Translations under genes and position numbers: made by a program
DNA from: Deltaproteobacteria bacterium
GTDB taxonomy: Bacteria > Myxococcota_A > Polyangia > Polyangiales > Sandaracinaceae
NCBI GenBank assembly: GCA_017303575.1
Contig: JAFLCL010000001.1
Span: 62,001 to 126,000, forward strand
Direction of reading: 5' to 3'
Length of the DNA: 64,000 bases
The notes under the pieces: generated by a model
What the model was told of the DNA's origin: nothing
Database searches by the model: none
Seen by the model: the letters and a program-made list of their open reading frames with translations, nothing else
Shown: piece after piece, positions 25,848 to 34,121 of the stretch
How the letters are laid out: each line of letters begins with the position of its first letter
Numbering within the stretch: the first letter of the stretch is position 1

Positions 25848-27056
25848 ATGATGACGCAGGCCTCGATCCCTCCGGCCTCGGTCCACGCGGGCCACTCCGC
25901 GATGGTCTTCTCGGGCGGCGGCGCGCGCGGCGCGTACGAGGCCGGTGTGCTCCGCTACCTCTACGGCGAGTTCGCGCGAAGGCACGGCGTGCCGACGATC
26001 GACATCGTCTCCGGCACCAGCGTGGGCGCGATCAACGGCTCCTACCTCGCGTCCGTCGTGCACGAGCCGATGGCAGGCATCGAGCGCCTCGTGAAGCTGT
26101 GGAGCGAGCTCGAGCTCGATCGCGTGATCGGCTTCGGCGTGACGCAGGCCACGAAGCTCCCACGCGTGCTCTTCGGTGGACGTCAGGGCGCGGGCATCCT
26201 CGACGTCTCGCCGCTCATCAAGCTCGTCTCGACGAACATGCGCTGGTCCGACCTCGTGCGGAACCTTCGTCGCTCGCGCCTCCGCGCGTTGACCATCAGC
26301 GCGACGCACGTGGCCACGGGTCGACCGTGGGTCTTCGTCGACCGAGCGCCCGACGTCGCGCTGCCCTCCCGCCTTCCGCCTTCGATGATGGTGCGCGCCG
26401 ATCGCATCGGGCCCCAGCACGTGCTCGCCTCCGCCGCGATCCCGATCCTCTTTCCGCCGGTGCCCGTGCACGGCGATCTCTTCGTGGACGGAGGCCTCCG
26501 CCTCAACACGCCGATGTCGCCTGCCATCCACCTCGGCGCGCGGCGCGTGCTCGTCGTCGCGCTCACCTCCGCCGTCGGCACGCCCAAGCCCGCCTTCGAG
26601 GCCGGCGTGTTCCCCGGCGTGGCGTTCCTGATCGGCAAGATGATGAACGCGTTCCTCCTCGACCACGTGAACGCGGACTTCTACGAGATCGAGCGCGTGA
26701 ACCGCATGCTCGACGACGGCTGCGCGGTGTACGGGCCGGACTTCGTCGACAAGCTGAACGCGCAGGCCGAGTCCGAGGGTCGGCCGCGCCGCGAGCGCTT
26801 GCACGCGCTGGCGGTGGCGCCGAGCGACGACATCGGCCTCATCGCCGCGCACCACATGCAGTCGAACAAGGCGCGCTTCGGCCGCGCGCTCGGCAAGCAG
26901 CTGCTGCGACTTCTCGACATCGGCGAGGGCGTCGACGCGGACCTCGTGAGCTACCTGCTCTTCGACGGTGACTTCGCGCGGCAGCTGATGGACCTGGGCG
27001 AGCACGACGCGCGTCGTCGTGAGGAAGACCTCGCCCGCTTCTTCTTCGGCTCGTGA
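25848..27056 (+). CDS. Patatin-like phospholipase
   Basis: 402 residues from ATG 25848. The patatin motifs are complete: oxyanion loop GGGARG (23-28), nucleophile elbow GTSVG (Ser58) and catalytic Asp in VDGG (about residue 214). These enzymes are Ser-Asp dyad lipid acyl hydrolases. There is no signal peptide. The stop overlaps the GTG of the methyltransferase gene (GTGA at 27053-27056), and a hotdog thioesterase follows, so the cluster may combine lipid hydrolysis and acyl-group handling. That combined role is inferred. Confidence 0.9.
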   Translation: MMTQASIPPASVHAGHSAMVFSGGGARGAYEAGVLRYLYGEFARRHGVPTIDIVSGTSVGAINGSYLASVVHEPMAGIERLVKLWSELELDRVIGFGVTQATKLPRVLFGGRQGAGILDVSPLIKLVSTNMRWSDLVRNLRRSRLRALTISATHVATGRPWVFVDRAPDVALPSRLPPSMMVRADRIGPQHVLASAAIPILFPPVPVHGDLFVDGGLRLNTPMSPAIHLGARRVLVVALTSAVGTPKPAFEAGVFPGVAFLIGKMMNAFLLDHVNADFYEIERVNRMLDDGCAVYGPDFVDKLNAQAESEGRPRRERLHALAVAPSDDIGLIAAHHMQSNKARFGRALGKQLLRLLDIGEGVDADLVSYLLFDGDFARQLMDLGEHDARRREEDLARFFFGS

Positions 27057-28402
27057 CGCGGCCCGCGATCGATCCATCGATCGAGGTGCACGAAGCCTCC
27101 ATCCTCGCGACGAACGAGGGCACCAAGCACGTCGTCCACGGCATCCTCGACGGCGCGGCGATCACGGCGATCGGGCTCGGTGCGACGCGGACCAGAGACG
27201 AAGCCGACGCTGCTGTGCGGCTGCACGATCATCCCTTAGCGCCGCGCAACGCGAATGCCCTCGGCGAGTGGTGGGTCGTCCCCCGGGTCCGACTCGGACG
27301 GCGTGGCTCTGCCCTCGAGGCGATCGATCACGCACACGAGACGACCGAAGACACGATCGAGCGACTGCTCGAGCACGCCGCGCCTGCGCGCGATCGTGGG
27401 GGCAACGTCGACGTGGTGCGCGCGTTGAGGCACCTCGAGCTCCCGCGTGGACCGCTCGATCGCTGGCTCGCATCGATCGAGCGCGCTTCGTTCGTGCGAG
27501 GCCCCGATCTCGGCGGCCTCGATCCCGCTTTCTTGGCGATCGATGACGAGAGCGGACGCGAGGTGTCGCTCAGCCTGCGACGCGCGCGCCTCGACGGCTT
27601 GCCCGAGCTCGACCGCGCGGCCGAGGAGCTGTTCACCGAGACCGAGCGCGCAGCCGCCGAGGACGACGCGATCGAGCTCGCGCGTGATCTGGCGCGAATG
27701 CACGTGTCCGTGCGCGAGCTCGTACGAGCGAGGCCCGGCACGCTGCGGGATCGCGCGACAGCGATGGCGACCGAGCGTGTGCTCGCACGGCTGATGCGTC
27801 AGCGACCTCGAGAGCGTCGTGCACCGTTCCGAGATCCGGAGCCGCAGCGCGTGCGTCGACAGCGCCTCTTCAGCCGCTTCTTCGAGGGGATCCGCTACGA
27901 CGACGAGGGCCTCTACTCGGCGACGCCCGAGGCGCTCGCGCTGCGCGTCGCCGCGGGGCTCTCGGGCCGTGTGCTCGACGCGACGTGCGGCATCGGCGCG
28001 ATCGCGATCGCGCTCGCACGAAACGCGACCGTGCGCGAGGTCGTCGCGATCGACGTGAGCGCCGAGCGCGTCGAGATGGCACGACACAACGCGCGCCTCT
28101 ACCGCGTGAACGATCGCATCGCCTTCGTCGTCGCCGACGTGCTCGACGTGATCGCGAGAGAGCGCTTCGATGCAGTCGTGATCGACCCGCCGTGGGGCGG
28201 TCGCGACTACGACAGGACGCGCACCGCGATCGAGGACCTCGGGCTCGATCTCCGACGCGTGCTCGCGCACCACCGCGGCGCGGTGCGCCTCAAGCTCCCG
28301 AAGAGCTTCGCGCGCGAGGAGCTCCCGGACTTCGCGTTCGAAGAGCTCGCCGACGAGCGTGGCGTGGTGAAGATGCTGCTCGCCTCGCGAGGCGCGCGCT
28401 AA
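27053..28402 (+). CDS. TGS1-like (RNA cap guanine-N2 methyltransferase family) SAM methyltransferase
   Basis: 449 residues from GTG 27053. The C-terminal half from about 272 follows the trimethylguanosine-synthase pattern: RLFSRFFEGIRYDDEGLYSATPEALA, SAM motif VLDATCGIGAIAIALA (about 306-321), an acidic motif II AIDVSAE and the catalytic DPPWGG (about 377-382). Eukaryotic TGS1 hypermethylates snRNA caps; bacterial relatives have uncharacterised RNA or small-molecule substrates. The N-terminal 270 residues are Arg/Glu-rich and unrecognised, and may bind the substrate. It is coupled to the patatin gene and sits 10 bases before the thioesterase gene. Confidence 0.8.
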   Translation: MTRPAIDPSIEVHEASILATNEGTKHVVHGILDGAAITAIGLGATRTRDEADAAVRLHDHPLAPRNANALGEWWVVPRVRLGRRGSALEAIDHAHETTEDTIERLLEHAAPARDRGGNVDVVRALRHLELPRGPLDRWLASIERASFVRGPDLGGLDPAFLAIDDESGREVSLSLRRARLDGLPELDRAAEELFTETERAAAEDDAIELARDLARMHVSVRELVRARPGTLRDRATAMATERVLARLMRQRPRERRAPFRDPEPQRVRRQRLFSRFFEGIRYDDEGLYSATPEALALRVAAGLSGRVLDATCGIGAIAIALARNATVREVVAIDVSAERVEMARHNARLYRVNDRIAFVVADVLDVIARERFDAVVIDPPWGGRDYDRTRTAIEDLGLDLRRVLAHHRGAVRLKLPKSFAREELPDFAFEELADERGVVKMLLASRGAR

Positions 28403-28412
28403 GGTCGCGCCC

Positions 28413-28814
28413 GTGACGACCCACTCGCACAGCGTGCAGATCTACTACGAGGACACCGACCACTCGGGCCTCGTCTACCACGCGAACTACCTCAAGTACT
28501 TCGAGCGCGCGCGCGAGCACCTGCTCGGCACGCACGAGCTCGTGCGGCTCTTGAACGAAGAGGGCAAGGGCTTCGTGGTCTACAAGTGCGAGATGACGTT
28601 CAAGCAGGGCGCTGTGTTCGGCGACACCATCGAGATCCGATCGACACCGAGGCTCGAGAGCGAGTACCGGGTCGTGTTCCAGCAGGATGTCTACCGACGC
28701 GACAGCGCCACACAGAGAGACGAGCTCCTCGTCCAAGGCGTCGTGCAGATGGTCTGCGTCGGCGCGGACAAGAAGCTCGTCCGTCTGCCCGAGAGCGTGA
28801 CGTCCAAGCTCTGA
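28413..28814 (+). CDS. Acyl-CoA thioesterase, YbgC/4-hydroxybenzoyl-CoA thioesterase-like hotdog
   Basis: 133 residues from GTG 28413. The active-site segment YYEDTDHSGLVYHANYLKYF carries the conserved Asp16 and the following His, as in YbgC and 4-hydroxybenzoyl-CoA thioesterases. Length fits a single hotdog domain that works as a tetramer. It hydrolyses acyl-CoA thioesters. No tol-pal genes are nearby, so the usual YbgC context is missing. It is the third gene after patatin and the TGS1-like enzyme. Confidence 0.88.
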   Translation: MTTHSHSVQIYYEDTDHSGLVYHANYLKYFERAREHLLGTHELVRLLNEEGKGFVVYKCEMTFKQGAVFGDTIEIRSTPRLESEYRVVFQQDVYRRDSATQRDELLVQGVVQMVCVGADKKLVRLPESVTSKL

Positions 28815-28821
28815 AGGAGGC

Positions 28822-31800
28822 TCAGCGGAGCACGACGCCATCGAGCTGGAACACCAGCTCGGACATCTGCACGGGCGTGGGCGGTGACGAGCCCGACGTC
28901 GTGTAGACGTGCACGGTGATCGTGTGCTCCTTGCTCTCGCCCTGCCTGAGCCACGGGTTCATGCCGAGCACCACGCGCGAGCTGCCCACGGTGCGCTCGT
29001 AGCCCTCGATGTCGCCGTACTCCTGCACGAGCGCGCGCCATCCGAACGTGCGCAGGCCGAACAACAGGCCCGACATCGACTTCGCGTTCGCGTAGCGGCT
29101 GGCCAGATCCTGCGGCTCGAGCTCGACGACGGCGCGCGTGAGCTGACCGAAGGGCTGCGCGATCGCGTAGTCAGCGAGCTGCTGTCCCCAGCGCGCGACG
29201 AGGTTCGGCGTGTCGCGCAGCGTGTAGGGATGGACGAGCCCCACGCGTGCGCCCTCGGGCAGCTCGAAGAGATCGTCGTCGACGGTCGCGAGTGTTCGAT
29301 CCTCGGCGACGCGGAACGTACCGAGCAGCGCGCCCTTCGTGTCGAACGCGCCCCAGACGAGGCGCTTGGCGAGGTGACCGACGAGCGGGTGCTTCACGAA
29401 GGCGTCGACGAACACGTCACTCGCGACGCGTCGCTCGTCCGCCATCAAGCGCTCGAGGCGCGCGATCTGGTCCTTGCTGACCTTCTCGGCCTCGCTCTTG
29501 AGCTCCTTCCACGCCTCGCTCGCGAGCTTGGCCTTCGCCGCATCGTCGGTCTTCTGCGCGCGCGGGAAGCTCTCGAGGCGCTCGCTGCCGTCGGCCGATT
29601 GCACGAACGGACGCAGGTGCTCGTCGAAGCCGGCGCGGAACGCGCGCGGTCCGAAGTCGAAATGCATCGAGCCGCTCTCGTCGAGGCCGAGGTCGGGTGC
29701 GGTGCGATCCTCGAGCTCTTCGGGGGAGAGGCCGCGCGCGTCGGCGATCTCCGCGAGCACCTCGACCGCCCGATCCTTCATGTACTGCCGCGCACCGCTG
29801 CGCGAGACGCGACCGACCAACGAGAGCGCGAGGTCCGTGCCCATCGCGCCGAGCACGTCGAGCGACAGGAGCGCGCGCTGCTTGGCGTTGTCGAGCGCCC
29901 ACGCGCGGCCGCGATCGAAGAGGAAGCGCGCGGACCGGTCGCTCCCCAGGATCGCGACTGCGCGGACCATCCACTCGTGAGCCGGCACCATGCCGTTGGC
30001 GACCCACGTGCGCACGAGCGACTCGACGAACGCGTCGAGCGAGCGCCCATCGCACGCTGCCTTCACGTGGTCGATGCCGGTGTACGGCGGATCGATCGGC
30101 GAGAACGTGAGCATCTCGCAGAGCACCGTGGTCGCGTCCCGCGTGATCACGCGCCCGTCTTTCAGCTTGGGGCGCGTGACGTTCTCGAGGTTGTCGGGCA
30201 GCTTCGCGATCTTGCTCGGCACGAGATCGAGGGGATCGCGATCGAGCAGCGCCTGGAAGGCGGCCCTGACCTCTTCGCCGTGGTGCGCCGCTTCTTCGAG
30301 CGCCACGTCGCGCTGCCCCGCGTGCGCGAGGGCAGCGACCAACAACGACGCGCGATCGCGATCGGTGCCCGACTTGCCGAGCACGATCGGGATCAGGCCG
30401 GCCGCCGCGTGCCGCGGGAAGCGACGCACCCACGCGTACGCCGACCCTCGCGCTGCCTTGCTCCCGAGCCAGCCCACGGCGAGCGGCGCGATCGCGCTGG
30501 CGCCCGCGTACTCGAGCTCTGCTTGGAGGTTGACCTTGAGGTTGGGCGCCATCGCGAGGATCGGCTCGAGCGCCTCGACGCCGTGTCGGTCGAGGATAGA
30601 CGTGAGGCCGGGCGTGTAGCTGTCCGCCTGCCACCACTTGCTCGTGATCTTCGCCATGAGACCCTCGGCGTGGAGCGCCTTCAGATCCTCGAGCGAGAGG
30701 CCGAGCGTGTTCGACGCGTCGGTGTAGGCGCCGCTCGCGAGGCCATCGCGGATGGTCTTCGCCGAGTACCGATCGTAGTAGGCGAGGCGCTGTCGGTAGG
30801 TCGCGAGCTTGCGCGGCTCGACGGACGAGAGGTCGATCGCGTGCGGCACCTCGCGCGCCACGAGCCCCTCGATCACCGTCTCCTTCGCCGCCTTCTTCTT
30901 TGCGCGCCACGGCGGGGTGCGCAGCACGGGCGGCAGCGCGTCGCTCGGCGCCTCCTCGCCCAGGTCCTCGACCTCGCCCGAGCTCGCCTTCGCGCCTGCC
31001 GCGTACGTCGAGAGCAACGACTCGATCGCGTCGCGGTACTTCGGCTTCTTCTTCAGCGCCTCCGTGAGAGCGCGCGTCGCCTCTGCGGGCATCGTGGCGA
31101 GCGCGTCGCTCACCACCTTGCGGTTCGTCTTGTTCTCGAGCATCGGCACGAGCAGCCGCGCCGCGTGGATCGACGGATAGCAAGCGAGCACCGGCACCCA
31201 ACGACGCGGTGAGTGCGTGTCCATCGCCGCGCGCGCGAACGCGAGCGGTGCGAACGACAGGCCGAGGCGCATCGCCGCGCGGACGAGGGCACCGCCATCG
31301 GGACCGTCTTGGGAGAGGCCCGGTAGGACCTTCGCGACGAGCTCGAGGTCGTCGAGGAGAGGCAGAAGGAGCGTGACGACGCGGTACTGGTGCGCCTGCG
31401 CGTCCGGCATCGCGATGATGTCGGCGGCCTCGGAGCCGTCGTCGAAGAGCCACGCCATCGACGAGCGCTCGTACGGCGTCTGCGGCTTGCCCTGCGACGC
31501 GAGGCCCTCGCGCACGACGTCGGCACCGAACGCGCGTGCGAGCTCGCGCAGCGCCGAGAGCTCATGGTGCTGGAGCGGGTAGCGATCCGTCGGCTTGTCG
31601 ACGAAGTAGAGCGGCCGGGGCCACTTCGCCTCGGCCGAGGTGTAGGGCTGCAGCTGCTTGGCGCGCAGGTACGTGCGGATCGCCTCGACGGGACCGACGC
31701 GATCGGTCCAGTGCCACAGCGCGCGGCTGGGTCGATCTTCGGCCTGGTAGGACTGAAAGCCGAGCAGCGCGAGGGTCGCGGCTTCGAGGTCGACTTCGAA

Positions 31801-32505
31801 GCCATCCCCCTGCTTCTTCGCGTCGAGCCGTGCCTTCACGCGCGCACCGAGCGCCCTCATCTCGGGCGTCGCGCTCGGGTGATCGTACTGCCAGCGGTAG
31901 TGGTTCGGGTTCGTCGCAGACCACTGCGCGTTCTTCTCGAAGAGCCCGTCCCACACCTTCTCGAAGGGCTGCGCGCGCTTCTTCGCGAGGGGACGATCGA
32001 GCGGCGCCTCCGCCTCTTCGGCGGCGAACGATGGCACCACGAACCACACGGTCTCGCCGTCGATCGTCGTCGAAGGCCCCGTACGCTCGCCGCTCGCGGG
32101 CGATGTCGCGACCTCCTCGGACGCGGCACCGTCCCGCTCGACGGGCGAAGAAGCCTCCACAGCGGGTTCGGAAGCCTTCGCAGCAGGCGCAGAAGCCTTC
32201 GCAGCAGGCGCAGAAGCCTTCGCAGCAGGCGCAGAAGCCTTCGCAGCAGGCGCAGAAGCCTTCGCAGCAGGTGCAGAAGCCTTCGCCGTCGCGTCACCGC
32301 CGACCTCGGCGTAGCCCTTCTTCGTCTTCTCGAGGACGAGCTTGTCGGCTTCCTTCTGGGCGGCCTCGTTCGTGGCGAACGACTTGGTCTTGGTCTGTCC
32401 CGTCGTGCCGATGCGGCCGTACGTCACGGTCATGTCGGTCCCGTCGACCGAGACCTCCCAGAACTTGCTCGAACCGCCTTCTTCGAACTCGAACCTTCGC
32501 GCCAT
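28822..32505 (-). CDS. WGR-DUF4132 protein (MolR-like) with heptapeptide repeat linker
   Basis: 1227 residues from ATG 32505, behind AGAGGTGG. Residues 1-70 are a WGR domain (core YGRIGTTGQTKTKSF; the Trp is replaced by Tyr29). Residues 75-123 are seven copies of K-A-S-(A/E)-P-A-x. The rest is helical HEAT-like repeats ending in a DUF4132 domain, as in E. coli MolR and YehI. WGR domains of PARPs bind DNA ends or nucleic acid; DUF4132 has no proven activity. No membrane segment is seen. The gene is convergent with the thioesterase gene and divergent from the SH3 lipoprotein gene. Confidence 0.82.
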   Translation of the reverse strand: MARRFEFEEGGSSKFWEVSVDGTDMTVTYGRIGTTGQTKTKSFATNEAAQKEADKLVLEKTKKGYAEVGGDATAKASAPAAKASAPAAKASAPAAKASAPAAKASAPAAKASEPAVEASSPVERDGAASEEVATSPASGERTGPSTTIDGETVWFVVPSFAAEEAEAPLDRPLAKKRAQPFEKVWDGLFEKNAQWSATNPNHYRWQYDHPSATPEMRALGARVKARLDAKKQGDGFEVDLEAATLALLGFQSYQAEDRPSRALWHWTDRVGPVEAIRTYLRAKQLQPYTSAEAKWPRPLYFVDKPTDRYPLQHHELSALRELARAFGADVVREGLASQGKPQTPYERSSMAWLFDDGSEAADIIAMPDAQAHQYRVVTLLLPLLDDLELVAKVLPGLSQDGPDGGALVRAAMRLGLSFAPLAFARAAMDTHSPRRWVPVLACYPSIHAARLLVPMLENKTNRKVVSDALATMPAEATRALTEALKKKPKYRDAIESLLSTYAAGAKASSGEVEDLGEEAPSDALPPVLRTPPWRAKKKAAKETVIEGLVAREVPHAIDLSSVEPRKLATYRQRLAYYDRYSAKTIRDGLASGAYTDASNTLGLSLEDLKALHAEGLMAKITSKWWQADSYTPGLTSILDRHGVEALEPILAMAPNLKVNLQAELEYAGASAIAPLAVGWLGSKAARGSAYAWVRRFPRHAAAGLIPIVLGKSGTDRDRASLLVAALAHAGQRDVALEEAAHHGEEVRAAFQALLDRDPLDLVPSKIAKLPDNLENVTRPKLKDGRVITRDATTVLCEMLTFSPIDPPYTGIDHVKAACDGRSLDAFVESLVRTWVANGMVPAHEWMVRAVAILGSDRSARFLFDRGRAWALDNAKQRALLSLDVLGAMGTDLALSLVGRVSRSGARQYMKDRAVEVLAEIADARGLSPEELEDRTAPDLGLDESGSMHFDFGPRAFRAGFDEHLRPFVQSADGSERLESFPRAQKTDDAAKAKLASEAWKELKSEAEKVSKDQIARLERLMADERRVASDVFVDAFVKHPLVGHLAKRLVWGAFDTKGALLGTFRVAEDRTLATVDDDLFELPEGARVGLVHPYTLRDTPNLVARWGQQLADYAIAQPFGQLTRAVVELEPQDLASRYANAKSMSGLLFGLRTFGWRALVQEYGDIEGYERTVGSSRVVLGMNPWLRQGESKEHTITVHVYTTSGSSPPTPVQMSELVFQLDGVVLR
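32158..32283 (-). repeat. Six tandem 21-base units encoding KASAPAA
   Basis: Six almost identical 21-base units (on the plus strand, variants of TTCGCAGCAGGCGCAGAAGCC) encode residues 75-116 of the WGR protein. A diverged seventh unit follows. Copy number can change by recombination or slippage without breaking the frame, altering linker length between the WGR and DUF4132 parts. Confidence 0.9.
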
Positions 32506-32582
32506 GGGCCCACCTCTCGCGGGCACCCTACCAGCCAACAGCGCGCTGGTGATCCTCGACCGCGCGGGGCGAGGATGCCGGC

Positions 32583-34082
32583 ATGAGCTGGTCACGCACG
32601 TACCTCCTCGCGGTGATGCTCGTCGGCTGCGGCGGAACGACGTCGACGATGGGCGCGTCGAACGCATCGAGCTCGCCGGTCGACGGCGCCGACCCGGTGA
32701 CGACGGAAGCCTCCGACGACGAAGCCCCGAGCGAGGCGAGCACCGACGAGCCGTCGTGGATCGCCACATGCGACTACGGCGTGGCCCGCAGCGACGCGCC
32801 GACGGGCGCGGTCCTCGTCGCGGACGGCATGGTCACGGTGCGCGCCGACTCGATCACGATCGACGATCCGAACGCCGAGCAGCTGACGGTGTGTCGCGCG
32901 ACGCGAGCGCTGGCGACGGGCGCGCGGCTCGTGTTGGTGGTCGGCGAGTGGGAGCTCGCGACGGGAACGTGGAACGGCACGGCCTTCACGCCCGGCTGGG
33001 GCGAAGCAGAGAGCGCGTCGAGCGCCCCGCCGATCCCCGACGTGGTCCTGCCGGGTCAAGAGGTGACAGCCGCGCGCTACATGACCTACTGCCCCACCGA
33101 TCCCAGCCATCCGTGCATGGCGCTCGGCAGCTACGCGGCACTGAGCGCGATGTCGTCGAGCGACCCGAACGGGCCGCGATCGGGCTGGGACTTCACGGAG
33201 ACCGCGCTGACGCGCGCGCCGATGACGAGCCGGGGCGCGCTGCTCACAGACGACGCGTGTGGCCTCCGCGTTCGGGTCCGTGTGCCCGCCGAGGCTGGCT
33301 CGACGTGCAGCGAGACGACGCTCGAGGCCCGCCTCGCGTGTCTCTCGGCAGAGCGAGTGTCCGCGTGGGATCTCATGGACGCCGAGGCCGAACGAGACGC
33401 GGATGCCGCGGCAGCGGCGGTGAGCGCGCGCGGTCGGGCGCAGAACGCTGCGACGCTCGCGCTCACCGATGGGACACGCGAGATCGAAGTGCCTGCCTAC
33501 GGCACGGGGCAGATCGTGTGCGCCGACGGAGTCGCGCTCGTGCTCGAGACCCCCGCGGAATTCGGCTCGACGCGTGGCTTCGTCGCGATCTCACTCACGC
33601 GAGGGCGCATCACGAGCGCGCACCGTCTCTCGATCAGCGACCACGAAGAAGGCAGCTCCGACTGCGCGAACGCGTGGGACGGCGTGTACCTCGTGCCCAT
33701 CGTGCAGCGCGGCCGTCTCGTGGGTGGCGTGGTGCGAGGCGCGGGTGGTGCGCCCCGCTTCGACGTGGGACGCGGCGACGTGGGTGAGCTGCCGCCGAGC
33801 GACGACGAGGACGAGCCACCGGTCGCGTACCGCCTCGCAGGAGAGGCCCTCGCGGCGATCGATCTCGAGGCTGCGCGCGCCGAGGTCTGTCCGCTTCGCG
33901 TCGCAGACGACGACGGCGAGACGAACGTGCGCCCCGATCCTTCCACACGTCGAGCGCCGATCGGCACGCTGCGCAACGGCACGGTGCTCGCGCCCGTCGA
34001 GCAGCGCGGTCGCTGGTACCGCATCGAGCAACCGCTGTCAGGCTGGGTGTGGTCCGAGGGCCTCGCGCGCCGCTGCCCGTGA
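32583..34082 (+). CDS. Lipoprotein with C-terminal bacterial SH3 domain
   Basis: 499 residues. Signal and lipobox (MLVGC, Cys16), then a Ser/Asp/Glu-rich linker (20-58). The middle 60-420 region is unrecognised and contains repeated Cys-bearing segments. The C-terminus from about 445 (TNVRPDPSTRRAPIGTLRNG ... RGRWYRIEQPLSGWVWSEGL) is an SH3b domain, which in secreted bacterial proteins usually binds cell-wall material. Probably an outer-membrane or periplasmic lipoprotein touching peptidoglycan. It is divergent from the WGR protein gene. Confidence 0.72.
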   Translation: MSWSRTYLLAVMLVGCGGTTSTMGASNASSSPVDGADPVTTEASDDEAPSEASTDEPSWIATCDYGVARSDAPTGAVLVADGMVTVRADSITIDDPNAEQLTVCRATRALATGARLVLVVGEWELATGTWNGTAFTPGWGEAESASSAPPIPDVVLPGQEVTAARYMTYCPTDPSHPCMALGSYAALSAMSSSDPNGPRSGWDFTETALTRAPMTSRGALLTDDACGLRVRVRVPAEAGSTCSETTLEARLACLSAERVSAWDLMDAEAERDADAAAAAVSARGRAQNAATLALTDGTREIEVPAYGTGQIVCADGVALVLETPAEFGSTRGFVAISLTRGRITSAHRLSISDHEEGSSDCANAWDGVYLVPIVQRGRLVGGVVRGAGGAPRFDVGRGDVGELPPSDDEDEPPVAYRLAGEALAAIDLEAARAEVCPLRVADDDGETNVRPDPSTRRAPIGTLRNGTVLAPVEQRGRWYRIEQPLSGWVWSEGLARRCP

Positions 34083-34121
34083 TCGCTCTCCGTGATCGAC
34101 GACGATGATCGGGATGCGTCC

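Noticed and set aside
22835-25849. 1004-residue minus-strand open frame
   Set aside because: Antisense to the kinase/ATPase gene, where clear motifs prove the plus strand.
28909-31212. 767-residue plus-strand open frame
   Set aside because: Antisense shadow of the WGR-DUF4132 gene.
32137-32283. CRISPR-like short repeats
   Set aside because: The 21-base units are adjacent without spacers and encode a heptapeptide repeat in frame.
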